A DNA stretch of 64,000 nt from Zoroaster sp. YZ-2022 (lineage: Eukaryota > Echinodermata > Asteroidea > Forcipulatida > Zoroasteridae), in assembly GCA_029582265.1 (NCBI GenBank), contig CM055828.1, positions 35,933,072 to 35,997,071 of the forward strand, in the 5' to 3' direction. Made by a program: the position numbers and the translations under genes. The notes beneath the pieces are model-generated. The model was not told the origin of the DNA. It ran no database searches and was given only the letters and a program-made list of their open reading frames with translations. Shown piece by piece: positions 35,901-50,900 of the stretch. Numbering within the stretch: the stretch's first letter is position 1; each line of letters begins with the position of its first letter.

Positions 35901-38900
35901 TGTGCTGCGGCTCACTGGGTTGTGCTGCAGCTCACTGGGTTGTGCTGCAGCTCACTGGGTATCACTGCAGCTCACTGGGTTGTGCTGCAACATGCTGCAG
36001 CTCACTGGGTTGTGCTGCAGCTCACTGGGTATCACTACAGCTCACTGGGTTGTGCTGCAACATGCTGCAGCTCACTGGGTTGTGCTGCAGCTCTCTGGGT
36101 ATCACTGAAGCTCACTGGGTTGTACTGCAGCTCACTGGATGTCACTGCAGCTCACTGGGTTGTGCTGCAACATGCTGCAGCTCACTGGGTTGTGCTGCAG
36201 CTCACTATTTAGTGATTTTGATAGATGAGTAGTTTATTAGAATGTCCTGTGTAACTGTATAGATTTCCTGAAAACATTCATATTTTCTGCGCTTTCTATA
36301 AGTTTGTGTTTCTGTAAAAGTGAGATTTCAGTGGTTTACAGAAGTTAACAATTTGCTGTTTTCCCTTTGATCTTTTCTTGTAAATGTTTTTTCCCTCTTT
36401 GTTTTAAAGGTACTGTACATATTCCGACTCATTCATTCCATATTCCACCTCATAAAAATCAATCTTGATCAGCAAAAAAGAGTGGGAAATTTAAAGCAGA
36501 TGTTGATTAAACTTTAAAAAAAAAAATACAACAATTGCAGTTCTGGATTTATAGGTAGAAGTCTGGTATTATGGTATGAAATATTATTGATTTGTGAACA
36601 CTACATGTACATGTATGTGTTTTTCCAATGTTTTCATGTGGGACATTTTTTTAAATTTCACACAAAACAAAGTTGAATGTATATGCTGAAAAGTGCAGAT
36701 TTTAGTGAAAATTGCATTTGCACTGCCTACATTCTCCATAACACATCGTCATTTCAGGGTGTGAATTTCTGCAAAATGGCCTTGCGAACCCCTGGGCATC
36801 CTGTCTGGATAAATCATTAATTGATGCAAGAGGTTGCTAGCCAGGGCTTTAAGGGAATAACCAATTTTGTCCAGATTATACCATTGGAAATGAGCCCAAT
36901 TTGAAACGATGGAGTATAACAAACAGTGCTGTTGTCAATGTCAGAAGCATTTGAGCATTCATTGAGTTGAGCATTCATCTACATAATGTTTAGTCTGCCA
37001 AGGTTTATCAAGGACAATCTTTATTAATAATATTATTATATACTTTATTTAATCTCGATAGCATCATAGATTATGACATAATAATAAAATTTAAAATGAC
37101 ATATCCTCTTTACGTGATGGTCGAGGGACTATAATAAAAACTTAACATGGATGTATGATAGACTAGAATGAATGATTAAAAACTGGGTTCTAGGAACTGC
37201 TAATAGTTGACAGGTAAGATTGATAATAATAACTATACAATGAAGACTTAAAACTTACGAGTGATTTAGAATCTCTAATATGTAACGGAAGGTTGTTATA
37301 TAATGTAGGACCATTAATACTAAAAGCACGTTCATAAATTTTTGATTTTGATTTAGTGTGGTTTTCTTTCCTTTGTAAAGATTACACAATTGGTAAATCC
37401 AAAAGTTTCAAATTTAAATATAACGTTAGACTTTCTTTGTGTAATGCTGATTTTGATAATTTTCCCTAGAAATCATTTTGTCTGAAAGTGTTGTAATTTT
37501 AAGTCTCCTGACGATGACTAGAGCAGACTAGTTGAAACGTTGAGAATAAAACCAACCGGCTCTTCTCAGAGCCATCACTTTTTTCCAAATAGAGATCATG
37601 GTGTACCCGCAAGAACTCAATAACAGAGAGGTTTCGCAAGCATACGGATACAGATACATCTATGATAACCGTATCCGTTCACGTTGGACGCGCGTCAGAT
37701 TTTGTTTCGCAATCGGACCCACATGGAATGGATTAGGCCTAACGTTAAAGTTAAACGCGTGTAAAGAAAGTTTCCAACAAGCATGACGAAAACTGGAGAC
37801 CCTGTCTACACTGCATTTTTCATATTTTTTGCTGACAACTGACTAACACATTTCTATCTATATCATGGATGATACCACTCATTAAAAGCAATACCGTGGG
37901 AGATGTTTTTAATCTAGGACAAAAATACAACTAAAATTCTGCAAAACAGTATCCGTTTTTCTACTTACGTGTATGAACTTCCGTATCCGTTGTTAACGTC
38001 CATGCAAAACATGGACGCCACGGTTACACGTCACGTGAACACACAAAGTGTTGACATATCCGTATCCGTATATGTATCCGTAGACTTGCGAAACCGCTCT
38101 ATTATCTACATGTATCTCCACCATGCAAAGCCTCAAACCCTACAAATGTTAAGAATAGTTAAATACTTTGAGTTTAAAATTTAGGAAAGAGTATTTCCTA
38201 AATTTCACATAAAAATGAAAACCAAAAATTTGAATGCATTTTCTGCATGACACAACATTATAATGACACAACATTATAAGCTGAATCTTATTGTGGTTGG
38301 TTGTTGAATGTATATCTTGAATCAAAAAGAGTAGAATACTATTCAAAAAATGTTTTTTGCCAACAATACCAATGTATGGTTGTCTCCATTTGAATGAAAG
38401 TGGTGTACATGTGCATGTAGATCCTTGCTAATTTATATACGTACATATGTACATGTATATACATTACATGATAACATGTAGATTTGTAAAACTTGTAGCT
38501 TTGCATGGTGAGGATGGTAAGTAAGACTGATTGCGGTGACACCATGTGGAATCTCAATTGAGTAGTAATTAGTTCTGAAAAGAACTGGGGGTACAACTCG
38601 ACGTTTCGATCAGTATGCTCTGATCGTCCTCAGGAGAATGCCGGACTCTGGAAAATGCTGCTGCTTAAGTAGACTGCTGGAGGATCATCCCATGAATGGA
38701 TGCTGGAGGATTAGTTCTCCTGAGGACGATCAGAGCATACTGATCGAAACGTCGAGTTGTACCCCCAGTTCTTTTCAGAACTAATTACTACTCAATTGAG
38801 ATTCCACATGGTGTCATGTAGATTTGTGTTATTAGAAGTTTAAGGTTTGATTCCGGCCCAAGTCATATGGACTTTTTTCTTATAACCGAGAGAAGCAAGA

Positions 38901-41900
38901 ACTAAGTATTATTAAATATTCATTATTGAATCATTTATATAATATTTTCAATTATAGAAATGTACGCTATTTATTATAGTTGTATAAATTTAATGTAACT
39001 AAGTGAATCGACTGTATTCTCATTTGTAATTCTCTCATGCACCATTGTAAAAGTACATATGAACTTCCAAAAATAGAAATCATTTGTCATGTTTACTACA
39101 AAGTGTGCTTCAACCTGTATCTTATAGGCTGAAAGATTAAACATGTATTGTGTTGAAACCTCTGTATTTGTTTAACAAAATACCATACACCCACACCTAG
39201 TAGATTCCTTGCCAAGCCCAGTGAAATTGCAATATGTTTCTATAATGTACCTTACACTTTGAACTGTTCGTGGGTGTAGTAAAGTTGAGTCATTCAGTGA
39301 TTGACCTTGGCCTGACAAGCTTGATTCTGTGGAGGGGTTATAGATAAATGCATCAACTGCCTGTTCATAAACCTGGCTTTCCTGTCCACTGAGCACCAGG
39401 CATGCAACTTTTATTAAAAGTTTTAATATTTCCTAAATCTATAGTGTAGTCAAATTGTTCCATTCACACCGAATGGAATATTTTCACAGGAGTGAAATCA
39501 ATTTCAGCACAGTTTCAAAATCCCAAATATTCCATTCAATTGTAAGAATTTTGTTCATGATTCTGACATTGACACCAAGTAAGTTTAAAAGTGTACACCC
39601 CAACAAGATTACTGAATTATAATCTACAAATGTACTAGTGATTGTTGAGAAAGTATTTTGTTCGACGCCATGCTGCAATTTTGTTTTGGTATTACACATT
39701 TGAAATGGATCTCTGCCGTGATCCATTTTCCACATTAGAATGCATTCTAATCAAACTCATAAAACGTAAAACATATTTTCGTTATTTTCTTGACAATGAG
39801 TACTATTTGTAGCTTTACATGGTGGAAAGGATAAGGATATAAAGACTGTTTGTAATGACACAACATAACAAGCCAAAACCTCAACATGTTTGGTTTCTAT
39901 AAATACAATGTAATCATTCTTATAAAGCATGGATGGATACATTTATAGACATTTCAGCAATGGTTTCAATTTCGTTATATAAATAAAAAGAAGATAAATC
40001 ATGCAGTGGGTTTACCTTTAACTACACTATGTGGCATTTGCAACAATTCAGTGATTATTGATGTACATACCTTTGTGTGTATAAAAATACTCAGTGCATT
40101 GTACAAGTACTTCAGTGTACTTTTATGTAGATATGAAGTACATGTACATGTACATGTGCAGAAGGTCACGTACATATGAAAGATTGCATTTTAATTCAAA
40201 CCCTTGATCCCTAAAAACCCTATGAAAAATGAATTGTTTTGAGAATAGGAGGGTTTTAATACAATCAATTCTTGTATGTAAAGTGAACATGTACATATGT
40301 ATGCTAGAGGCATGCCATATGTAAGGTCATGTAAGACATACAATCGGTTAAGAATAATTAAATTCTCCGTCCAACTACAGATCTTGTCGTGCTCAAGGCA
40401 CCATATGTTATTATTTCTCTGATTATATTACTAGTATAACTCATTGTACACGCTCCTGTGAGATTACAGTCCGTACATTGTTGACACCTTTTTTCTATTC
40501 TTTTTCTCTTGTTTTTTTGTTGTTTTGTTGTTTTGTTGTTTTTTGAGGGTGTTAGGGGGAGGCTTGGAAATAACTACATGTCATTGTTTCATAAGTAATT
40601 TTTAAGAATACATACTGTACATGTGTATGTAAAACCTAAGATAGTTTAATGTATACATGTATTATGCACAATTACAGTTGAGTAGCAGGTAGTCAGACCT
40701 ATGGTTTGACCATGCAAGCTTTCTTATTTATGTTACAGGGATTAGGTCCTTTGGGTGGTACATACACTATATGTAAGAATTCTTGATTTAGTCAATGATA
40801 TGTAAATGTATTAGTTTTTCTTGATTATGTGACCATTTTCTAGCAGTGCAGTATAAACATCTTGACATTAGAACAGTATGGTTTATTATGATAAATATCT
40901 TCAAGTGTCAAATAAGAAGGTACATGTATACTGTATATGATGTCATGTACCCAAGTTAGCCATGATACTCATGCCCCATGACTGCCATTTCCAATTAATT
41001 CAAATCACAGTTCAGACTGTCATGAATCACTGGATTACAGTTGTACTTTGGGTTTTTCATCCAGGTTTTTGGAAATACATTGTAAATGTTTTAATTTGTT
41101 TATTCCTCAATCTGCTCATCCTGGGGGGTCCTTACTGGACAAGCTCTGCTTTCTAAGGGACCTTCATCTACATTTATCAGATCATCTAATATTATCAGAA
41201 GTCTATTACCTACATGAAGTGTAGCACGGCATTGTACTCCAATTGCGCATGATACACACAACAAGCGTGGTGACATGTTTTGCTACCCTGTCTGGCCTGC
41301 CATGGGGCATCATGGGATAGGCGTTTCCATGTGAAGCTAGTTCCTTGAGAACTAGACGCAATCTTAAACTAAATGCAGGTGAACCATCTGTGGGGCGTAC
41401 AATGGGTGCGTTTGATAAACGCTAAGGTGCGAACCCAACTAGTACTCTTACACGTCACTAAATGCAGGTGAACCATCTGTGGGGCGTACAATGGGTGCGT
41501 TTGATAAACGCTAAGGTGCGAACCCAACTAGTACTCTTACACGTCACTAAATGCAGGCGAACCATCTGTGGGGCGTACAATGGGTGCGTTTGATAAACGC
41601 TAAGGTGCGCACCCAACTAGTACTCTTACACGTCACTAAATGCAGGCGAACCATCTGTGGGGCGTACAATGGGTGCGTTTGATAAACGCTAAGGTGCGAA
41701 CCCAACTAGTACTCTTACACGTCACTAAATGCAGGCGAACCATCTGTGGGGCGTACAATGGGTGCGTTTGATAAACGCTAAGGTGTGAACCCAACTAGTA
41801 CTCTTACACGTCACTAAATGCAGGTGAACCATCTGTGGGGCGTACAATGGGTGCGTTTGATAAACGCTAAGGTGCGAACCCAACTAGTACTCTTACACGT

Positions 41901-44900
41901 CACTAAATGCAGGTGAACCATCTGTGGGGCGTACAATGGGTGCGTTTGATAAACGCTAAGGTGCGAACCCAACTAGTACTCTTACACGTCACTAAATGCA
42001 GGTGAACCATCTGTGGGGCGTACAATGGGTGCGTTTGATAAACGCTAAGGTGCGAACCCAACTAGTACTCTTACACGTCACTAAATGCAGGCGAACCATC
42101 TGTGGGGCGTACAATGGGTGCGTTTGATAAACGCTAAGGTGTGAACCCAACTAGTACTCTTACACGTCACTAAATGCAGGTGAACCATCTGTGGGGCGTA
42201 CAATGGGTGCGTTTGATAAACGCTAAGGTGCGAACCCAACTAGTACTCTTACACGTCACTAAATGCAGGTGAACCATCTGTGGGGCGTACAATGGGTGCG
42301 TTTGATAAACGCTAAGGTGCGAACCCAACTAGTACTCTTACCGTCACTAAATGCAGGTGAACCATCTGTGGGCGTACAATGGGTGCGTTTGATAAACGCT
42401 AAGGTGCGAACCCAACTAGTACTCTTACACGTCACTAAATGCAGGCGAACCATCTGTGGGGCGTACAATGGGTGCGTTTGATAAACGCTAAGGTGTGAAC
42501 CCAACTAGTACTCTTACACGTCCACTAAATGCAGGTGAACCATCTGTGGGCGTACAATGGGTGCGTTTGATAAACGCTAAGGTGCGAACCCAACTAGTAC
42601 TCTTACACGTCACTAAATGCAGGGGAACCATCTGTGGGGCGTACAATGGGTGCGTTTGATAAACGCTAAGGTGCGAACCCAACTAGTACTCTTACACGTC
42701 ACTAAATGCAGGCGAACCATCTGTGGGGCGTACAATGGGTGCGTTTGATAAACGCTAAGGTGCGAACCCAACTAGTACTCTTACACGTCACTAAATGCAG
42801 GCGAACCATCAGTGGGCGTACAATGGGTGCGTTTGATAAACGCTAAGGTGCGAACCCAACTAGTACTCTTACACGTCACTAAATGCAGGCGAACCATCTG
42901 TGGGGCGTACAATGGGTGCGTTTGATAAACGCTAAGGTGCGAACCCAACTAGTACTCTTACACGTCGGGTAAATCCCCCATACTGCACTGCTTCTTTTTG
43001 AGACCAAAATGTCACAAATGCATCAAATCCATTGTTCTTGGAGTACTACATGTATGCCGTGGACTATGTTAGTAGATGAGTGGCACATTTCATGTAGGTA
43101 ATAGACTTCTGATATTATTTATTATTTAATCATTCCTATTGAGATCTTTTCCTAAACTCTGTCTTAGTATGAATAAGAAAAATTTGAATGCATTTTCACA
43201 ATTTTTCTTGTTAATGACACAACCATATATCCTGGAAGAGCATAAAAAGAGTTTTGCCAACATCATCAGTGTTGTACCTTTCCTTTAACAGCCAAAATAC
43301 AATATATACTACTCAAAACAATTTAGGGAACACCAGATTTTTAACATCAAATAGGTTTGAAATGTTCCATGAACCGGGATTTTCATTTGCAACCCCCTCT
43401 ATCTCTCTTTCAGTAGTCATGTCATGAAATGTGTAATCACTACATGCATCCTTTATCATCTGTTTCATTGTGTAGTTGTTTCTCATCAATTATGTGAAAC
43501 ATTGTGTTTATCTGAAATAAATGATCTTGCTTTAACTGAGATTATTCCGGTGTTCCAGTATATTATAAAATCAATAAATCCATTCCACATAGACGAATTA
43601 TTAATGAGAACCTCACATAAGCAAGCATATATGTACATGTATGTTATATTTTCTTTGTATTACATGCACTTGTTTTTTTGGACTGCAAAGCTACATGTAA
43701 TTAATGGGTTAACAGACCATGAACATTTTTGTTAAAGCGTTCGTGAATTAACCAGTTACACCTAGCACTACCCCCTTCACTTCTCTACTACTACATAAGT
43801 ACGCATAGATGATAGTTTGTCTTTAATAAGAATTATCAATTATTATTTCAGTCATCCGGTGATGGTAAGACGGTGTTTGTTAAACTCCATGCACCATGGG
43901 ATTTGCTCGCTCGTCAGGCAGAGACTCTACGAGTCAAGATGCCAATTAAGGTACTACTTATTCTGGTATATGTATCTCTGGGTAACCTCTTCAGTGCAGA
44001 GGGCATCTCCCTTAAAGGCTCCATTGTAAAGAATATAATTCAATAACATTATCAGATTCTTGAAGTGGGAAGAAAAATGAGTGGATCTTGAGAAAAACCC
44101 ACATGGTGAATTGATTAGGATTTGAACCAGGGACCAAGCTGGTGATAGGAAAGTACCACTTTACCAACCAGACCTTCAAATTAAACTCTCATAACTTAAT
44201 GGTCACTTACATGTATTGTTTGTTTTTTTCAAAAGTAAGAGGTTATACGACATAAAACACAATAAAGGGGGCCACTTTCCTACCGTCACGTTAGCAGTTT
44301 TTCTAATGGTTGTAATTTTTTTTTAAATATCTGAAACCACCCAAAAAGAATTTCAACATTTGAATAGACATGCATGCTTATTCTAAAGATAATTTGAGTT
44401 GATTATTACTTTTATTTTGTTAATTACCCTAAAATTTCCATCAACAAATGGATGGAAAAGTGAGGTAACTTTTTCCGTCCAATTTTTATGGAAATTTGAG
44501 GGTAAAAAAATAAATTGAAAAAATAAAATAAATCAACTCAAATTAGTTCTAGTATAAGCCTGCATGTCCATTCACATGTTGAAACACTTTTTGGTCGGTT
44601 TCAGGTACTTAAAAATAAATAACAACCATTGGAAAAACTGCTAATGTGACGGATGCAAAGTGGCCCCCTTTATTGTGTTTTATGTCATACGAAGAAATGT
44701 AGTGGATTTGAATTTGGAATCTCTGGATTAACAGACTAATACGTGTAGTTACCAACTGACCCAACTGACCAAAATGTCAACATCTTTGTTCTCGAGATAC
44801 TTGCCCAAAAAGGAAGTTAACTTTGCAATGTTTTAATCAGTATGTTTTTTTCTTATTAGATCAATGACATGGAGGAACCTATATCTGTATTGAATTGTAT

Positions 44901-47900
44901 CAAGAAGATTCCAACGCCATTTGACCTCTCTGAAGAGTTTATCAAGCCAGAGCAACAATACTTCACCACTGCATTCGTGCGTGACCGAGAGGATGAGTGA
45001 GTGTAGTGGGTTTATTGTACATGTACATGTAGTAGTGGTAAAGATCTGTAGATTGGAACAAGTGATCCACCATTTTGTGAAAACTACAAAGGTCTCAAAC
45101 TATTTTGCTATAAATGCATTATACTTTATTAAAACAGAGGCTATATCAGGGATTGTTTTTGTTTAAAAAATTTGCACAGAATTAATTTAAGCTAGAAATA
45201 TTTGTGACTTTTTGTAATGCTAATTTTGATTAACAAATCTTGAATTTTTTTTAATTGCAGTTCTTGAATTTGTATTAGCCAATCTTGAATTTTGATAAGT
45301 GGATCTTGAATTTTGATTAGCCAATCTTGAATTTGTATTAGCCAATCTTGAATTTTGATAAGTGGATCTTGAATTTGTATTAGCCAATCTTGAATTTGTA
45401 TTAGCCAATCTTGAATTTTGATAAGTGATCTTGAATTTTGATTAGCCAATCTTGAATTTGTATCAGTGAATTTTGATAAGTGGATCTTGAATTTTGATTA
45501 GCCAATCTTGAATTTGCATTAGCCAATCTTGAATTTTGATAAGTGGATCTTGAATTTTGATTAGCCAATCTTGAATTTGTATTAGCCAATCTTGAATTTT
45601 GATAAGTGGATCTTGAATTTTGATTAGCCAATCTTGAATTTGTATTAGCCAATCTTGAATTTTGATAAGTGGATCTTGAATTTTGATTAGCCAATCTTGA
45701 ATTTTGATTAGCCAATCTTGAATTTTGATTAGCCAATCTTGAATTTTGATTATATATTTTTGTGTAACATTTTGATTTTGGCCTGACACTGATGTAATGT
45801 ATGAAGCACTGTATACTCAGTGCTTTCCAAATATCTGTGGAAAAAATCCACAGGCGACTTTGGCGGGATTCAAACCCACAACCTCAATTCTTACTCGTGC
45901 AGACGTCTTAACCACTTGACCACCGAGCTTGCCCGTTGACAATTGGCCGGCTAGAATCCTATATAGCAGTGGGTACTGCAATATGTATAGATTGATGAAA
46001 TTCTTCCGTTTTTCGCTCGATACAAGAACTTAAAAAAACCTTTCTTAATATTTTCATTTAAAAAACACAATGCGGGCATTCATTGACATGTAAAAAGTTG
46101 GCTTAGAGGCATGGAAAATTTGCAAGCAACAAGAGATCATTAACCCTAACCTTCCCACATCCTCCAAAATCCTCTTTGCCAAAGTGAAGGGTTTGAAGGA
46201 TTGAGGTTACATGCTACATGCTCTTTGCTAAAGTGAATGATTTTGGAGGATTGAGGTTATTAGGCATACTTGCCTTTCCATGGTACATGTACATCCATGT
46301 TTGTTGTAGTGATTGCAAGGTCAGTGCTTGGGTCAGTGGACACTGTTTATTGCTCCATGCATGCAGGGAGGGTCCCTGGCCATGTACATGTATCACAGAT
46401 TAGAAACACGTGTGCATACATGTCATGTGCTTGCTTTACTATTGAAGGATTTTGGAGGATTCAGGTTATGTGTAAGCAAATGGGCTTAGGGAGTTAGGGT
46501 TAATGAGAATGATTTTCACTTCCTCAGGTTTGTGATGGAGGACAGGAAAACATTCTTCACAATGTCGCAGAGAAACAGAATGGTAAGTTCTCGCTGACAT
46601 CAAAGATAGTGAAATATATTATTTTTGTTTAATCTTTTGAACCTGCTCACTCTCTGTTATGACCAACTAAAAACAAGCAAGAATTTTACAATCTAAAATG
46701 ATTCTTTGGCAGTACTTAGGGCAGAAGTTTTTACCCAGAGGCTAGGCTTTTTAGAGCTCCCTCTTTCAACAAATTAATAATGTGTAATATAAAGATTTCC
46801 GATATCTTTAAGATTCTAGAAATATGCCAATGTTTAATCATTTTTAAAGGAATTGACTAACCATTATTATTTAGAATTTGTTATGTGTTTGTTCATCTTT
46901 TATTTGATAGGTTCATGAAATTCTGGAAAAATGCAGGTATGATCCAAACAACAAGACCAAGTTCGGTGAGTATTACCATAGCAACAGGCCCTCTTAAACG
47001 AATACATTCTAAAAACAGCACAATGTAACTTCAGTGTTATACATATCAAATGCCCTGTGTTCATTTCGAATTAGTCTTCATTTGCCACAAGGTCTTAATC
47101 TTTTTTTTCCTTTTTTTTGGGAACAGGGATTGATCACATGATCAGTAATGGATCTTACGTTGCGGCATACCCACTGCATGAAGGTGACTACAAGAGCAAG
47201 CATTCTATGCTGACTCACGGCCCAATGAACGACCGTCATGTGAGTCAAATAATTATAGTAGATGGCAACAGATTTACATTTTAGGCTTATCAAAATGCTG
47301 TATCTGTTTAACATATATATGACTGACCATTATTTATCTATTCTTTATTTCTGCTGAAGTGTACACCGTAATTACCCGATTACAGAATTACTGAATTATA
47401 ATCTAAAAACATTCTTGATGTGAAGTTGGTGATGGAACCAAACATCTTGAGAAATTCTGTCTGATGTGCTGTTATTTTTTGAAAACATGAAATAACAAAT
47501 TTGAAATATATCCTGGCTATAATCCATTAGAATGAATACAAACAATCTGAAATGCATTTTCAATATTTTCTCATTAACAACACAAAGAAATAAGCTGAAA
47601 CTTTATTTCTGTACATATCTCTTGATTCTGATAAAGTATGGATGCATTTACAGACATTTTACCAATGTGTACGATTCTTTTAAATACTATACTTACACTA
47701 AGCAGATAGATCTTACTAAAAAACAGACTGTTGAAGGTACATGTACACATTTGCACACTTAAAAAAAATCATCATTATCATCCTTCGGTCACAGTCAAGA
47801 TGTTTTTAACAACATTATGCCAAGTAAGACTAATTGCGGTGACACCATGTGGAATCTCAATTGAGTAGTAATTAGTTCTGAAAAGAACTGGAGGTAGTTA

Positions 47901-50900
47901 CCTGGAAGTTTTACCTAACATTATGCCAGGTGGGTGTGTCTTTCATGACTCTGCCTAGTTCTTCATACAGCTGTCTTGTGTCTCTGGCAACAACGTCTGG
48001 GAATGTCATGGGACATCTACCCCTCCTTGAGTATGGGAGCCTCCATAGTATTAGATCCGATATAATTTGATCATTTGAATACTTGATGTATCATCTTAGC
48101 TGTTTAGCACAAGCATTATTAGGTGATAAAAATGCAGCAGTTATTACGGTAGTAATGTATACATAGGTATGAATAAAAGTAAGGGTAGATAGCATTCTCC
48201 AAGCCTTTCCATTGTTTGTGGTAGCAAATAGCAGTTTACCTTATGGGGAAATAATTGAAATTACAATAACTGTTGTGTTTTGATTTGTTGTTTTAGTTGT
48301 TGTATGAGGAGTGGGCCCGCCCAGGCCGCTGGTACAAGAAACAACCACTGGACCTCATCAGGTAAGTAGGTTTTGAAGATCAGAGTATACTGATCGAAAC
48401 GTGTAGTTATCTCACTGCCGCAGTTCTTCTCAGAACCAACAATAAGAGATTGTTACATGGTGCTACTGCAAACCTTACTGCTACCCATCAGGTTAGACTG
48501 TCATTACCGGTTTGGTTTTCAAATGAAAATTTTGCGCTCCATTTCTTCTAAGTGACTACTATGGGGAGAAGATCGGACTGTACTTCGCCTGGCTTGGCTT
48601 CTACACTGAGATGTTGACATACGCAGCTATCGTTGGTCTGATTGTATTCATCTACGGCTGCATCTCACTACCATTCGACAGTGTCACGTGAGTATACACC
48701 TGCCTGTGACATCACCATGGTAACAAATATTCCCTTCTAGGGATGCGATGATATCCTAGTAACCATGTTGGATTACAAACTCAGACAGACCCTGTTAGCA
48801 CTCCTTTGACATCCCCCCATACACTGTTGAATCAAAGCTAAAGTTTCCTTGCAAACATTGTCTGTGCTATAGCGCAACAAAATACCAAGTGCCAGGAGTT
48901 AGAAGGTTATTCTGGGTTGTAGCTGCGTTATACAATCCAACTTTATAAACTTTGTCACCAACTCTGTATTTGGTTGCAGGCAGCAGATCTGTAATGCGAC
49001 GGATTGGGCACAGTATACCATGTGTCCACAATGTAGCCAGAGATGTACCTACTGGGTTCTTGAGACTAGCTGTTTCTATTCACAGCTTACTTATCTGTTT
49101 GATAACGGAGCTACGGTGTTCTTTGCTGCCTTCATGTCTCTTTGGGGTAAGTCATCATAACCCAAATGTCCTTACAATGTCATTCTTCAGCACATAATGA
49201 ATGTGGAGAATGGAAATGTGAATTTCCTATTTAAGAGTGGATTGGGGTTGGGAGGGGGTAAGATGGGGCCATGAACCCCCGCCCCAATTTTATCAAAATC
49301 TGTCCCCACCAAAAACAAAAAAACATCAAATAAAAAGCCTTTGGTTTGGGTATTCATGAGCCAAAGTGCTTGCAAACTTGGTCCTGTATTATGCTCATTA
49401 CAGTTCTATTACAGCTGTTTGTACTATCCAGTGACTAAGGTAATTGAGTTGTTGTATACCAGTACATGTACATGTATATACTTGTGGTAATATGTCTGTA
49501 AGTAGTGTAAATGCATCCTTACTTTATAAGAATGGATATATAGATATAAAAACCAACCTGGCAGCTTATTGCATTCTTTCATTGCAAAAATGAATTGTGA
49601 AAAGCAACAAAATAATTTGTAAATAAGTAGGTGGCTAAAGTTTGTTTTTTTGTATGAGAATTTGGTCAGTAACCAAACCACCGGATAACAATCACATAGG
49701 GCTGTGCGTTTTCGGTTATTTCTGGAACCGGGTACCCGTAAACACTTGTAAAAACATAAATACTTCCAAATGTATAAAATAACCAATACGAACACAAGTT
49801 TCAAACAAAAGCTGGCAAGTTTGTGAAAGGCTGTCGGCAAATGTTACTTCTAAAGCCTAAAGTTTTCTTAATTTTGTTAGCAAACAATCAGAGACTTCCA
49901 TAATTTTGTGTGGCTTAAAATGTTCGGTCGGTATTTAAAAAAAATTGTTATACGGGTAATTGGAACAGAAAAATGAAACCGGGTAATGACATTTTCGGTC
50001 GGGTATCTGGATACCCGGCAAACTCACTTTCTTAGAACAATTTCAATCTTAATCCCACCGTATTGTTTCTTCCACTCTCTTACTATGGTTATTTTATTGT
50101 TTGATTGTTCCGGCAGCCACCATGTTCTGTGAGTTCTGGAAGCGTCGACAGAATGAGCTGGACTACGACTGGGATCTCTTTGGATTTGAAGAGCAGGAGG
50201 TAATAAATCCCTTTTTGCTAATCAAGACCCAAATAGCAAATTTTGAATCCTGAAGACTGTAAAGAAAACAAAAGATTGCCGAATTGTTTTTCCTGATGGG
50301 TTCACACCCTTTTCTTCACTATTCTGTAAGTCTGCCTATCTGTCAGTCTGTCCATTTTTCTTTGTCTATTTTTCTGCATCTCTGTTGTGTTTATTTGTTT
50401 GACGTAGATATGAGAAAAAGTCTTTTTTTTTCCTTTTTTTTTCTCAGGAGAACTGTCGGCCTCAGTTTGAAGCTCTTGCACCAGATAAGAGAGTCAATCC
50501 AATCACCAAGGTAACTATGACATACAATGTATCATAGATTGATGATGGTCAGCCATGATCCATGCAATGAGACTCAGAAAGTTTGACCCTAATGAGTGAA
50601 GAAAATAACCACCAATTTAGCACTTAATTGCTGTTTATCATGGTTGTCATGACAATGCAAACAAAATGGGAACCAATGGCCATGTTCACCACAACCATGC
50701 ATCCAGCATAGTCATTATAACAGTGCAAATAAATCCATGTGAACCATGGAAACTTCTGAAAAAGATTTAAAAATTTAAATTACATGAGATCAACTTGAAC
50801 CTACATGTACATCTTGAATATTGAAGCCGTACAGTATATGCTTAGCCAACATTTCTGCTTATCAGCTCTGTAAAATCCCCCTCCCCATATTCAAGCTATG

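Noticed and set aside
35768..36232. 154-codon frame rich in SSLGCAA
   Set aside because: Lies entirely in a 20-bp minisatellite within intron 3, open in three frames at once.
41371..42969. CRISPR-like regular array
   Set aside because: Units are directly tandem with no unique spacers, in a eukaryotic intron, inside a TIR element.
48374..48470. Hammerhead-like motif after exon 9
   Set aside because: The CTGANGA core is lost (TTTTGAAGATC); only the stem and GAAACGT remain.
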